Shown: positions 1-15,607 of the stretch, piece after piece
Layout: each line of letters starts with the position of its first letter
Position numbering within the stretch: the stretch's first letter is position 1
DNA from: Malus domestica
Lineage: Eukaryota; Streptophyta; Magnoliopsida; Rosales; Rosaceae
Length of the DNA: 64,000 nt
Assembly: GCF_042453785.1 (NCBI RefSeq)
Contig: NC_091673.1
Span: forward strand, 14,045,501 to 14,109,500
Reading direction: 5' to 3'
Position numbers and translations under genes: made by a program
The notes under the pieces: model-generated
Seen by the model: the letters and a program-made list of their open reading frames with translations, nothing else
The model's database searches: none
What the model was told of the DNA's origin: nothing

Positions 1-245
1 AAGTAGAAACCACTCTTTTGTTCGTATCATTTTATATTAATTCTTTCACATTATTCTTAATTAGTTGTATGCTTTGAACACGTTCCTGCAATTGCATACT
101 TCATTGTATTCAAATTTACATATTTTATTTACGTTCGTTCCTTCTTTCTAATTTGCATGCATGTTGAAATAGCTTCGTCACTCTTGGGTGTCAGCCAGCA
201 CGTGCCTACCCTAGTATATAGGGATATTGGGGTCGGGGCGTGTCA
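1..245 (+). mobile_element. 3' end of an LTR (partial)
   Basis: The segment ends in GGGGTCGGGGCGTGTCA, a G-rich stretch closing in CA like many plant LTR ends. No coding region is visible, and the rest of the element lies before the window. The call rests on end composition and resemblance to known plant LTR tails only; no second LTR or target duplication can be seen. Confidence 0.4.
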
Positions 246-1249
246 TTTCTCCTCGTGTGACTTAATTCCGAAGCATTGAAATTAGAAAAATGAGTGGCTA
301 AAATTGTCTAATACTCTCTAATCCATGTTCTCTTGCTAACCACAAAATTAAAATTTAAAAAGCCACACTTTTTGGGGAACAAGGGATTTGAAGCCATACT
401 TGCTCTCTTGTGGATGCAAGCAACGACACATCCTCAACTAAAACCAATATCTCAAAAAATCACAAATTTGAAACACTCCAATATTTGTCGGTAAAACCCA
501 CATTAAAGGTTGGTGAAAACGATTATGAGGGATTTAGTTCAAGATTTCAAGTGTCTTTGCTAGTGCGTTTTCAATAATTACAGTATTGCTTTTGTGCAAA
601 TGATGATTAGCATTTGAGGAAAGTAGATCTAATCACAAAATGAAAAGTAAAATTTGGGGATTTAAAACCCATTTAGAATGATAATCAAGTACACGAGTGC
701 TTCATTCCCTTGCTTTATTAGTGCTTCAATTGTGTTGGTTAACCATTTGAGAGATACTTTATACTGTTGTTACCCTAGCAGTGGATTGCACCGACAAGAC
801 GGATCAATTCCTTACTAATCAACACCGATAATTTTTCATAACTTGCATATTGGCATAATATGTGTGAGGAGCACAAAAGGGATCAGTATAATTAGTTACT
901 GAAAGTCATACATTATATATATATATTATAATTTATCAAACTTTTGAGGCAATTCTTTCATTTCTTGATATAATTAATAGTGAAACCATTCATTATATTG
1001 TAAAGCGTATATAACAGTATTAACTTCCCGAACATGAAATTTGTACTGTGTCTAGATTCTTGTGAGGAAGATAAATAGCAAGGTACTTTGAAAAGATGGA
1101 GTGGATGGATGACATAAACCCACCACGAAATTGGAATGACAAGCAAGAATTAACCTACCACATTTTGACCAAATAGGAGTGACGAGTGCGTTTTGTCACT
1201 ATTGCATCAACAAACAGGAAAAGGAAAACGTTTTAACCACAGCCCTAGC
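246..1249. other. Intergenic, no gene seen
   Basis: AT-rich DNA with no convincing ORF. A 62-codon minus-strand reading near 958-1146 has no recognisable motif and is treated as chance. The right end supplies the upstream region of the small gene that follows. Confidence 0.5.
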
Positions 1250-1255
1250 TATAAA
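1250..1255 (+). promoter_or_regulatory. TATA-like box
   Basis: TATAAA lies about 90 bases before the ATG at 1340, a plausible plant core-promoter spacing. No transcription evidence is available. Confidence 0.35.
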
Positions 1256-1339
1256 AAAAAAACTAATCAAGATCAAAACCCACCTAATTAAACCACCACA
1301 AAGTTAACTAATTTCAATAAAATAGTAGCGGTGAAGATT

Positions 1340-1738
1340 ATGGCTTGCAAAGAGGGTAATTTTGTTGATGTGTCTTGTTTCTTTTTGTTTGAAGGAAGTG
1401 CAGATTCAGAGGCAGCAGATCATCAGACTACTGCTCCTCTCAGAGCTAACAACACTAACACAGCAGTGGTACTACTTGAAGATGATAAGGATGCAGAGTC
1501 ATGTAGCTCTGGTACATTTGGTGTTTGCGTTCATAATTACTCTAAGGATCGCGTAGAAGATCAGCGTCCGCCACAGAGTTGGGGTCGTAGCATGGTGTGG
1601 CTGCAGTACTCAGATGGAGCAGCCAAAGGATATGAGGAAGAAGAAGTGGAATCAAAGCTGGTTGGTGTACTTGGCAACATGGATGAAATGGAGGATAGCC
1701 TCTTTTGGAAAACTTGCATGGCAGTAGGGTACCCATGA
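1340..1738 (+). CDS. Small acidic protein of unknown function
   Basis: Single-exon ORF of 132 codons starting at the ATG at 1340; the in-frame GTG at 1331 is not a likely plant start. The protein is rich in Asp, Glu and Ser, with a run EEEEVESK near residue 100 and an aromatic C-terminus ending FWKTCMAVGYP. I see no signal peptide, membrane segment or named domain. The end resembles small uncharacterised plant proteins with an LFW-x-x-C-x-A-x-GYP tail, but I cannot name the family. A TATA-like box 90 bases upstream and the lack of internal stops support a real gene. It could also be the last exon of a longer gene. Confidence 0.5.
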   Translation: MACKEGNFVDVSCFFLFEGSADSEAADHQTTAPLRANNTNTAVVLLEDDKDAESCSSGTFGVCVHNYSKDRVEDQRPPQSWGRSMVWLQYSDGAAKGYEEEEVESKLVGVLGNMDEMEDSLFWKTCMAVGYP

Positions 1739-1845
1739 ATATTTTATGAATTTAAGTGTTGTTTTTTTAAATAGAGAAAATGTCACGGGATATGTTTATA
1801 CTACTTATTTTGATGCATGTCATATGTGCGGGCGTTAGTATTACA

Positions 1846-2010
1846 GTTTAATGTATTTTTTTTTTCATTTGTATGTGAGAGATCTTAGGTTCGACTCTTA
1901 TGGATAACGAGTTCGATATCTAATTGTAGCTGGCTCATTGTGTGACTTAGTTCAAATTTCCCCACTAATGTTGTTGTATCAGAAAGGAAAAAAAAAGAAA
2001 GACAAAGATC
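1846..2010 (+). mobile_element. SINE-like repeat
   Basis: Contains TGTGAGAGATCTTAGGTTCGACTC, where GGTTCGACTC fits a tRNA-type box B, then a body of about 90 bases and an A-rich end near 1985-2000. It resembles the better preserved copies at 47448-47619 and 26985-27140 but is more diverged. No target duplication was found. Confidence 0.4.
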
Positions 2011-2029
2011 AATGTGTACATAGTTTGTG

Positions 2030-2138
2030 TTGTGAGTAGAGTGAGAGTCTGGATTCTTGCTCTGACCTATCGTCAAAAGAAGGCACGAGAAAGATTAATA
2101 TTGGAAATGATAAATTTTTGCAGTTGTGGGTAGAGTGA
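2030..2138 (+). repeat. First unit of a tandem duplication; second unit split by the CACTA element
   Basis: Unit 1 (about 2030-2125) reads gagtagagtgagagtctgg, then ttgctctgacctatcgtc and onward. Unit 2 begins at about 2125 with gtgggtagagtgagag, is cut by the CACTA element, and resumes at 6060 with gagtctgggttcttgctt. The two units are nearly identical over about 95 bases, so unit 1 acts as an internal record of the empty insertion site. Confidence 0.8.
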
Positions 2139-2154
2139 GAGCACTACTACAAAT

Positions 2155-2640
2155 TTTTACATACATGACGCATTTTATGGGTCATGTTAAAAGTTTAATG
2201 ACACAAGGGTTTAGCGTCATCTTTGTGGGTGTCATTAAAGATATTTTTAATGACGTTGAAAGAATGTCATGTATTACTTTTAAGGACGCCTAACAAGCGT
2301 CATTGAATTAAGAACTTGTGTCATCTATTACCATTTAAGACACGAAATAAGTGTCATAAACATAGGAATAAGCGTCATGATATACTAATCATGACATACA
2401 CACAGTGTCATGTATAGCTTTTAGAGACACCTAACAAGCGTCATTGAATTAAAAACGCGTGTCATCTATTTCAATTTGAGATGCAGAATATGTGTCATAA
2501 ACAGAGGAATGAGCGTCATGGTATAGTAAACATGACATCTGTATAGCGTCATTTACCATAGCACTGCAGTGTCATTGAATATTACCAACGACACACAAAG
2601 CGTGTCATAAACGATTCAATACATGTCCTAAAATATGTAT
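2155..2640. repeat. Subterminal repeat cluster of the CACTA element
   Basis: At least a dozen short copies of GTGTCAT, GCGTCAT or the inverse ATGACRC occur in both orientations at roughly 20-50 base spacing. A shorter matching set lies at about 6009-6048 near the other end. Such arrays are the usual binding sites for the element's DNA-binding protein. The function is inferred from the family. Confidence 0.75.
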
Positions 2641-2826
2641 GATGACATATAAGAAGACTTACATAATTCATCCAAGAAGCAAGATATTTACCTCAAATTA
2701 AACAGTATTGCTTCATAAATTTGTAATTCATCCACTACCAAAGTATTACAAAAGACAATATAATGTGTAGAGTTTCCTACTAAAATAAAACTATAAGTTC
2801 ACTTAATTTAAAATTTCACAAACCAG

Positions 2827-4853
2827 CTAATCTAGTGTTTCATCTATTGGGATGAAGTCATCAACATACTCAGCCCACTCTATTCTTAACGCATCAATTT
2901 CATGTTGAGTGTATGTAGCTTTTTCTTTGAACTGCAACAAATCACAACCAAAGAGAACATGTCAGGACAAAAACTAATTTCAATCATTTAACTAATAAGG
3001 AGGTGGTCAATTAGCATCAACTAGCCCAGAAAGAACAAGGGTTCTCTAGTCGTATTTTTCGCTAATGTGTTTTTTTTTTCCCACTTGGTATAGAGCTAAT
3101 AAAACGTCAAGCGGTCTAGCAAAAGATTTAAACTTTAAAGGCCTCATCTTGATGGTAAATAACACCAAGCTCAAACACAACATGGCTTAACAAAATCAGC
3201 TCTGAACCTATTTATTTATCACATTCAAACGTAAACAAAAGATAGACTAGCATTACAATTTTATTGAAGACAAAAAAAAAATCAAGAATTAGAATCTGAA
3301 TCCAGACAAGAAAAAAAAAACAAACTCATTGATGACTTGAATCAACTCAATACACGAATACCTAGGATGGTTTTGAAGAGCTAAAATCCAATTGGGCATC
3401 TTTTGGAAGATTCAAAAGTTCCAATTTCTATTGTAATTAACTTTAATTAAACACTACAAATCACGCTAACAACAATCCATCTCATCATCAATAGTGTGAA
3501 CATTCAAGTAATTTAGTTCAGTTATGCCGATTTCCTTCATGGGTTGCCAATGATTTGAGTAAAAACCATGGTTAGCTGTAAATTAATTTGCTTGAACTAT
3601 AAATTACCTACAAAGAACTAATACTAATAAGATAGTAGCGAATACACCCGCTTAAGTGCTCTTTGTAATAGTAGTACTAACCTTGGTAATAATTGAGCAG
3701 TTTGGATCATTAATGATTTCCTTCATGTATTTCATCACATAATATCCACATTCTACAGTTCCTTCTTGCAAAGGGCACTGCATATACAAATAAAAAAGAA
3801 TAAAATGTAAGTTAGTCAGATTAATTTAAAGTCAAAACACAATGTTCCTTACCTTTACTACTTTCCAATTGATGTTTTTTCGACCCTTTATTCCCTTTTG
3901 AGCTTTAAACATCTTCAGTGCTCTGCACATAGAGGATAAGAACACATGAATATATACAAATCTTGAAATGCATGAAATAAAGACAAACATATATCCAAAT
4001 ACTTACAGTTCAACAATGTCCTTCATTCCAGGATCTATCTGTATCCAATTAAGCGAGTCCATATAATACACTAATTCCTCATAGGGGTCAATAATAGCCA
4101 ACAACCAATGAAACCTACAAAACATAGATAATTGCATTCTTTATTACACAATGGTCAACTACTGATCTGTTAGGAACAAAAAATTCAAAACACATAGTAC
4201 TAATAACCCTTTGTTATACGGAGCAAAAATTAATTGTCCTTTTTTGCAGTTCTGTAATCTAAGAGCCAGTGCATTTGATCTTTTCGTACTCAATTCCGAG
4301 AGAAAACAATGTTTTTTTTGCTTCATACACAGAGGGGGGGTATTTCATTCTTTTGTGGGAGCAAAACTCCTAAAAATTCTAGTAAATCTGCAAATAGTTT
4401 ATCACTACACCCATTCTTTGCTTTTATATTGTACAATCTGACCAAGGTTGATAACTTTGTGAAGTTTGAACCAGGGTATACATGCTTCTCTGCATCCTCT
4501 AACAACTTCTCAAATTGTTTAGGATTTGACGCAAAATGATCATAAGCTGCTTCCACCATCCCGATAATGTTATCTTCAACTATATCTTCCCGATTACTCA
4601 TTTTCTCATTCTTACTATCTGGAACAGCTTCTCCATGCCAATACCATGTACAATAACTTTGATCTATACCATTGAAAAAGAGATCCTCTCTTATCTCTTT
4701 AACCGTCCTTGATTTAATGTTACCACATTTTAGGCACGGACAACGTATGTAGTTAATATCAGTAGCGTGAAGCATCGCATAATTCAAAAAGTTTTCAACC
4801 CCTTCAGAATACATTTGTGATCTTCTATCCATAGACATCCAAGATTTATCCAT
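2827..4853 (-). pseudogene. Broken TNP2 transposase / Ulp1-like protease fusion
   Basis: The gene starts at the ATG at 4853. Residues 1-~175 match the transposase-associated N-terminus of TNP2 proteins, including MDKSWM, a GVENFLNYA stretch and the CPCLKC zinc-type pair. A run of seven C (plus-strand G, 4334-4340) shifts the frame to an early stop at 4323. Skipping one base restores the family sequence YEAKK and YEKIK before homology stops near 4270. From there the frame fits a C48 (Ulp1-type) cysteine protease with four exons after the first: 4007-4114, 3853-3922, 3682-3777 and 2827-2931, all with GT-AG borders and compatible phases. The His (FHW), Asp (YMDSL), Gln (CPLQ) and Cys (ECGYY) catalytic positions are all present. 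The whole transposase catalytic core is missing. Confidence 0.85.
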
Positions 4854-5649
4854 CTAAAACAGATTGTAAATGCAAGCCAAAGGTCAAGTACGTATGTGTG
4901 TGTAAATGCAGGCTAAAGATAAAAAAGAATTTATTACATCTTGAATTATTTACAGCTATAGTAAATGCAAGCCAAAGGTCACGTATTGTGTGTGTGCACA
5001 TAGATTTGCATGTACATATGTGTGTGTGTCTAGCAACGTATAAATAGACGAGAGTGAATTCAAGACAAACTGAACATAAAGCTCATTTATCCAATGTGCA
5101 CTTGTGGGTTAGATATGTGTGTCTGTCTACCTACAAACAATTGAATGCATTGATAGACACCATACTGCTATTAGCCAACACGAGTTATTATGTCCAGTTC
5201 ATATGTCACATAAGACCATAAACAGAGCTTATGAGGAGTTTTATCAAACATGTGGTGTGCTATAAGCACCAACTCCCACAACAACACACAATCTAAAGAT
5301 TAAAAAAAAAACAAGAAGATAAAAGTAATAGTTAATCTAACGAATTGGTATTAAGGGGATGACAAAGTTATTAAAAACAAAAAAAAAAAAAAAAAAACAA
5401 CGATCATGGCAATGACTAACCAAATCAAATCAAATAATCAATCTCAACTACAATTTGTACAACAACTACTTTAGCAAATGACAAGGCTAAACTAAAATCT
5501 GTCCAGCCACATAGCTCCAAATAATCCATACAACTTCACAAAAGAGATTAATATATAAATTATTTTCTAGAAAACCCATAACCATTCCAACAAACTTACC
5601 TTACACAATTAGGTTTTGAGTGAAATTTGGGGAAGACAATCAATCTGGT

Positions 5650-5890
5650 TGATGAAGGCTGGGCGTCCCAGAGAGAGAGAGAAAGAGAGGGAGAGATAGA
5701 AAGACAGTGAGTGTTCGTGATGAAGACTCTGGGCGTCCCAGAGAGAGAAAGACAGGGAGAGATAGAAAGACAGGGAGTCTTCCGCCATGAGTCGTGAGGG
5801 TTGATATTTCATTCTCTATCTGGGAGTTGGCCTGGGACTGGGAGACTGGGAGTGGGTTGGGTAGTGGAGCAAATGAGTCGTGAGGGTTGG
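5650..5890. repeat. Short direct repeats near the CACTA right end
   Basis: CTGGGCGTCCCAGAGAGAGA occurs twice about 70 bases apart, each followed by AGACAG-type purine runs. ATGAGTCGTGAGGGTTG also occurs twice, about 86 bases apart (near 5787 and 5873). This looks like a small duplicated leader or captured sequence upstream of the element's gene. No function is assigned. Confidence 0.55.
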
Positions 5891-6155
5891 GAAGTTTTGA
5901 TGAATTCGCATACCAGAGTCTTTTATTTTAGTTGCGTTTATAAATCTTTCCCGTTGGTTTTTTTAGTTGCGTCATCGATTTATTTTAATAACGTTTTTAA
6001 TAAAAAAATGTCATTAAAAATTTTAATAAGTGTCATAAAAGCTCTATTTTGTAGTAGTGGAGTCTGGGTTCTTGCTTTGACCTATCGTCAAAAGAAGGTA
6101 CGAGAAAGATTAATATTGGATATGATAAATTTTTGCAGTATTGATAATAAAAGTC

Positions 6156-7890
6156 ACATGCATACACTATTTTTCTTGCTAGTTCATGCATTAGTTCATG
6201 CATTTGTTGCTATTTATGTGTATTCATTTTCACCTCAGTGGCCCAGCTTTTTGTTTAAGTTGTTTGAGAATGACTTTAAGGATGGTATAGTGATATATAA
6301 ACTAGAAAGTTGATTAACATTAACATTAAATTAATGTTATGAATATTATTGGACTATTGACTGCATTTATCCAAAAAAAAATTCAGTATCCGGTATCCGA
6401 AATACGGGCATATACGTAATATGTCATTATATAAGTGGAGGAATAAAAAAGAAAACTTCCCTTCACTTGTATAATTATAACATATGACATACGTCCTGTA
6501 TTTTGAGCATACTGAGAAATGTCTCATTTATCTACACAAAGATCATAATTAAGGATCCACACGGAGAGATTAACATGAGGTTAATTGGAAGCCATTCTCA
6601 ATCTCAAGAATATCCAAAACAAATCTATGATTTGAAGCTATATCCCCAGATCGAAGAGAACATGCTGTATTATGCTTTGAATGAAAGAGATCTTCACTAG
6701 TATTTGTAATTCATATTTCCCAGATTTTCGCGGATCCTTCTTCATATGCAAGTGTGAACAAAGTCCACGAGCGGACGTACATGGCTCGAAAACGAGCTGT
6801 CCTAAATTTTTTAATGGTTATGTGTGCTTTATGGCCGTAAAGCTTCATATATATACACAGACACACGCATACATATCAGAAACTAATTACAAAACGTCGA
6901 ATTATCATTTGCTTTGCTTTCTTTTTACTCTCCATGAAATGTGCTCAGATCTCTTTCCAACAAAATTGAAACTCCACAATTTTCCAGCCATTACATATTT
7001 CTTATGTTTCTTAAGTAAAAACAACTACAGACAACTTAGATAATTGATCGTGGGACGTGCAAAATCATGCATTATATTAACAGAAAGTATATACCTTGAG
7101 CTACCAAGAAACATTGAATTTATGTCTACTTTCCAGACATTTTGCACGCATTTTATGTATATCCCTAAGTGGCCCCAACACTTGCCATGACTGAGTTGAC
7201 AGTTTCCAGACATTTTCGCTCATTTTCATCTTGTAATCTTACATGATGATCAATACAGTCTACTTTCTAGTTCACCTTTTAAGATCAACTCTGCAAAAAA
7301 TTAATTAATTTAAGAATCTTTTAACCGTTCGAATAACGTTGTCCAAATTTCAGTGTTTAACTGAATAACATAGTTCATGTATTATTCTTGTATAACCGTA
7401 ATATGACTAATAGATTTAAATTTGGTTGGTTTTTAACCGGAGTTGATATTTGAAGGACGACTTAAAAAGTAAACAATTCAAATCATTCATTCACATTGTA
7501 AAATGAAAAAGAATGATGAGAAAGTAGAACGAGAAACAAAATTAAATAAGAAGATTCCACTCTAACCCTAATATCCCAATTTATAGATGGAAAGTTACGT
7601 CTACATTCGTTCCCCTAGCTATTATTCCTCTTTTTGCTTTCCATTTGGTCAATGGCGGCCATTATTCAACGTATAACAAGTGCGATGATTAGCTAGCAGC
7701 CGCATCCTGCATGTATGTTGCAATTAACAAGTAGTTGACTAAACCAATCATATACTTCAATCATCAAAATGTATCATGAAGAACATTATAATGTTATACC
7801 ATTTGAATACCGAGATCACTTAAATAAGTATTTAATTGATTAATTTATTGCTCAAGGAACCAAGAATCTACTTCGAAACTAGGTTTTCCA
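6156..7890. other. Intergenic, no gene seen
   Basis: AT-rich DNA. The readable ORFs (for example 5801-6313 and 6681-7043) have no recognisable motif; the first straddles the CACTA end and the flanking repeat, so it is a composite. I see no transposon ends here. Confidence 0.5.
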
Positions 7891-7894
7891 CGGC

Positions 7895-7902
7895 TATAAA
7901 TA
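7895..7902 (+). promoter_or_regulatory. TATA box of the peroxidase pseudogene
   Basis: TATAAATA lies 96 bases before the peroxidase start codon, in the expected window for a plant core promoter. The gene downstream is disrupted, so activity is uncertain. Confidence 0.5.
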
Positions 7903-7990
7903 CTCCTAGATTCCTGTTGCTTTTCATATTGCACCTTCAAAAAACAAACTCATACTCATAAGTTGGGTTTTTGGATACGTATCTTTGATA

Positions 7991-9625
<1,635 letters not shown>

Positions 9626-10682
9626 AGGGTTGTTAATGCTAATTAACTGTTAACTAATAAGATTTTCATAATTTGTAATATATATTAAATTCCAATTTCT
9701 GTAATGTCATAGATGCTGTAATTTTTTTATATTCTCCAATGGAATAAATAATTAAGCAGGGCTTTGGTTGCAACAGCTAAAAGCTATACTGCAAATTTTA
9801 TGAAATCTCTTGTTTTTTTTCAGGGAAAACTTAATATAAGTTCAATTTTACGAGTCATTAGTAGTTATAGTTTTGTTTAATTTTTTACTTAAGTCCAGTA
9901 ATTTATTGTCCACATCAGCTTGTTTGTATTCTCTTGCCACATTTACCTTAGAAATTGACTAATTAAGTAATTACATTTTTTGTTTCAATTTGTGAGTAAT
10001 GTTAATCTTATCCTTAATTATAGGATTATTTTTAGGGATTTAAATCTCATTTTGTTCTTCTCCTTCCACACACCGTTCATTTTTCTTTTCTTGTTTCTCC
10101 CTCACAATATCTTTCTCTTCCTGCGTTATTCTGCCCAATAATCTTTTTCCATAATATTTTTCTTCTGCTCCTCCTCCTTCCATAAGGATAATCAATATAC
10201 ATTTGATTGGATTAAAAAAAGAGATTGCACTAGTCAATCTTATGTTTTGGGTTTCTACAAAATCACTTCTTCTTTCTTCCACGAATTGCAGACTCTTATG
10301 ATTCTCGTTTATGCATATATCATTGCAAGCTCTCACGATTAATTTCTTCTTCAGTTTTTTGGTATGTATTAAGTAGAATAAATCTACTTTGTAGGTATAA
10401 AGTATTTGTCTTCCTAAAGAGTAGGTATACATAAAATTGAATGTATCTGGGAAATAAAATCCTAAATGCCCCACCAAAGGAATAAACCCTCCATCCGCAC
10501 TCATAGTCACCAAACTGCTGCTCCATTTTGATCTGCACCTTCCACCAATTCAGGTAAACAAAATTTTGTTTCGTTTTTTTGGGACAGAAGGGAGAATATT
10601 AAACAAATTAAGATGACATCATAATTAAAGATCCCCAAACACGAAGGTACAAGCACAGAAACTAAAACAAGCTTTGAATCAA
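9626..10682. other. Peroxidase 3' region and intergenic DNA
   Basis: The first 150 bases contain an AATAAA-type signal (TGGAATAAATAATTAAG near 9740). The rest is AT-rich. Overlapping minus-strand ORFs at 10040-10538 have no motif I recognise and are not annotated as genes. Confidence 0.45.
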
Positions 10683-10822
10683 AGGAGTTTTAACGAAAAG
10701 CCCGTGGTACTGTTCACTTTAATGAAAAACCACATTTTACACTCAAAAGTCAAACCTGGTATTATTCACTTTACTCTTTATTTTATCCTTATCATTAAAA
10801 CTCAAAGTTTTCAAGCCTTTTT

Positions 10823-12590
10823 TATGCGTAAAATAAGTTAACACACAAATTAAACCCTCTTTTTGACAATTGTAGTATAGATGTAAGTAGGGTATCGTTC
10901 TAGGCCGGGGATTAGGAGGGATTGCTAATCTATTAAAAATATTAAATAAGACTCAAGGACACAAAACTAGGCTAAAAACTCTAATAACTCGAAACACACT
11001 TAGACTGACTCAAAATAATGAAAACAATCAAATTAGACACTAGGAACTGAAATGGACGGAAATTGAATTAAAAGACTAACAACAATGAAAACTAACTAAA
11101 TAATATAATTTAATAATGGGGGGGTTTGGTTTTGACGAGAAGTAAATTAAACTTAAATAAATTACAGAATTGACAAAAGCATGAAATTAAGGTGAAAGGA
11201 TAGGTGACGGACTAGCTAGAGGGTTCTTCTCCACACATGACACATATGCAACCTAAATTGATTATCAGTTGTTCTTTCAATAAATTGTAAATCTCAACGC
11301 CCCAAATTAACCGTGAATTGCACTAATTAACCCTTAATTTTTCCACAAGTTATTGGGTTGGATGATTGCATACGACAACCCAAAACATTCCCTACAAGTT
11401 CCCTACATGAATTGCATAATAGAGATACAAGCAAGAATCATTAAGTTCTATGAAAAAACATAAGCATTGACGAGGCACTCGTTACTATGATTTGCATGAA
11501 ACTTATGCCAAGAATTTACTTAACGTGATTGTGACTAGCAACCTTCACTACTTGTGAATATAAGTTCATAACGATTAGGTGAAATTCACTTATATTCTAG
11601 CATCAAATTCATGCATGTAAATTAAGTATGCATCCTTAATCGACATACAAAAATAAGTTATCAATCAAGCAGTTAAGCAAATTAAATCACAACTCAGAAA
11701 TCACAACTGAAGGTAATCAATTCATATTACAAATATATTCATGGCTTCGAATCCCCCCCTAGCCAAGGGGGGTTTAGTTTCTCATTATTACAAAACAAAG
11801 ATAAACAAATTTAAACATTGAAAAACAAAGGAAAGAAAGCACCTAAACGTTCCAACGATCCATGTTGGATAGCAAGTGCGTCTAAGGACTTTTCTCCTTC
11901 TCTTTGCCGCAACAACAAGGTTGGAATGATGTTGAAGGGTTGGTTATTTTGAGGAATGGATGGGAAGGGGTTTAGATATGTAGGAGAGGCAAGGAAAGGC
12001 TTGGAGAATGGTTAATTTCTGGATGATTTGAATGAGGTTGATGCCATGGTATTTATAGGAAGAGGATGGACTTGTTTAACACAAAATGTTGGTGGAATTG
12101 AGTAGGTGAGCATGGCAAAGAGTGGGAATTGTTGGTGGGTTAGGTATTGAGTCATCCACTCACATGTCATGGTTAGCTAAGCATTGCATCATCCACTCAC
12201 ATGTCATGGTGAGCTAAGCATTGCATCATCACTCAAATTTCTGGTGGAGGTGGAAGTAAAAGCCACGGCATTGATGTGTTTTGAGTGAAGTTTTGGCCAA
12301 TCCTTCTAGAAATTTATCCCTTCTTGCAACTTGTATTTGTTTCACCAGATTTTTAGCATGTTCTTAGCCTCTTTTGTCTTCAAATTCGTCCATCCATCTT
12401 GCTCATATCATATGTAATCCATTCCAAGCTCAAAACTGCTCCAAAATGCACCAAAATGCACTTTCTTGCTACCTTAGCCCTTTGGACCTACAAACACACG
12501 AAAATGGCTTAAAGTACTAAAATAACTAAGAACTAATAACGTAAATGCAAGAAAACTAGTTAACTAAGTCGCATAAATATGCGTCTATCA
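10823..12590 (-). mobile_element. LTR-like insertion (probable solo LTR) inside the MITE
   Basis: About 1.77 kb without a coding region, flanked by CTTTTT at 10817-10822 and 12591-12596. Read on the minus strand it begins TGATAGACGCATATTTATGCG, like many plant gypsy LTRs, but the other end is not a clean CA, so the exact border is uncertain. It could also be a large non-autonomous element. The insertion itself is certain because the host MITE is interrupted. Confidence 0.6.
12153..12228. repeat. Two-copy tandem repeat, 37-bp unit
   Basis: CATCCACTCACATGTCATGG plus the following GAGCTAAGCATTG-type sequence occurs twice in direct succession with one or two changes, followed by the partial start of a third copy. 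It lies inside the LTR-like insertion. Confidence 0.8.
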
Positions 12591-12618
12591 CTTTTTCATT
12601 AGTTTTCCTTTGAATCAA

Positions 12619-14730
<2,112 letters not shown>

Positions 14731-14897
14731 AAACATGTCAATAATCCCTTAATAATACATTATTGAATTAAAATATTACCGTGATGTTGAACTCATTCCA
14801 TATAAATTGCTCTTGTCACTTACGGTCTCCTTTGGCCACGATTACAATATGGAATGCATAATGCAATGCATGTGAAGCTTCCACCATCGACCCACAT

Positions 14898-15448
14898 TGT
14901 GGAGCAAAAAATAATCAAGAAAAATGTGGAGGCAACATGTGGACTTTTGGGTAAAAAGGACAAAATTACCCTTGAGGCACACCAGGACTCCCATGCGCAT
15001 GCAATGGACAATAACGGGTCAATCAAGGTCAAATATGATCAAAAGGGTATTTATTCAAACTCTATTTCATCAAATCCTCCTCACAAGGCAACCCCTAATT
15101 ATTCTTTTCAAATTAGGATTAATTAGCTAATTAATTGATTAATTGCCTAATTGATTGCAATTACACTCAAATCACCACCATAAGTGGTCGGTCCCTATTT
15201 CTCCAAATAGGGCCGGCCACACCCCTATATATAGCCACTCATTCTCTCCAAAACTTAAGTTCATTCTTCTCCTAAAATTCTCTAAACACTTTCTCTCTCA
15301 AATTCTAACTTTGGCATCGAAGATTCTTCGACCAAAGCCCCCCCCGTTCATCGTGGGCGCTTGAGGCTCTTGGCTTTGATCTTATGTGTTAATTGTTTTG
15401 CAGGTGCATTTTCGTCCAAGAAGAAGAATGCGGAAATTTGCATCCACA
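14898..15448 (+). repeat. 5' LTR
   Basis: 551 bases, alignable along its length with the right copy. It contains TATATATAG near 15225 as a likely promoter element and ends CATCCACA just before the primer-binding-like site at 15451. Confidence 0.9.
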
Positions 15449-15607
15449 AATTGGTGCTTTCATTAAGAGTCTTGATTCAAACACTTGTAAAAGACTCTCG
15501 CATTCAAGGTTTTTGTTTTCTTGTTCATTTGTAGATTTTTCGTACGTTCTTATTCTTGGAATTTTTATTTATAAAAGTTCTTTGATAAAACGTAAAAGAA
15601 AAGTACA

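Larger units (their letters stand above)
2142..6059 (-). mobile_element. CACTA (En/Spm-type) transposon, 3.9 kb
   Basis: The left terminus is CACTACTACAAA and the right terminus is TTTGTAGTAGTG, a perfect inverted pair. A 3-bp target duplication GAG lies at 2139-2141 and 6060-6062. Three-base duplications and CACTA ends are diagnostic of the superfamily. Both subterminal zones are full of short TGTCAT/GCGTCAT-type repeats. The minus strand carries the N-terminus of a TNP2 transposase joined to a Ulp1-like protease end, with the transposase core missing, so the element cannot make an active transposase. It could still be mobilised by a complete relative. Confidence 0.92.
10683..12609 (+). mobile_element. 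154-bp MITE (family A, copy 1), split by a nested insertion
   Basis: The left part, 10683-10822, begins AGGAGTTTTAACGAAAAGCCC; the right part, 12597-12609, ends AGTTTTCCT. The 9-bp direct repeat TTGAATCAA flanks the whole at 10674-10682 and 12610-12618. Removing the inner insertion leaves about 153 bases, matching the uninterrupted copies at 50129-50282 and 52233-52386. The 9-bp duplication and weak inverted ends suggest a Mutator-like MITE. Confidence 0.85.

Noticed and set aside
5801-6313. 170-codon plus-strand ORF
   Set aside because: It runs from inside the CACTA element across its terminus into the flanking repeat, so it is a composite frame.
10040-10538. 157- and 72-codon minus-strand ORFs
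   Set aside because: Overlapping frames in AT-rich DNA, with no recognisable family, splice structure or promoter.
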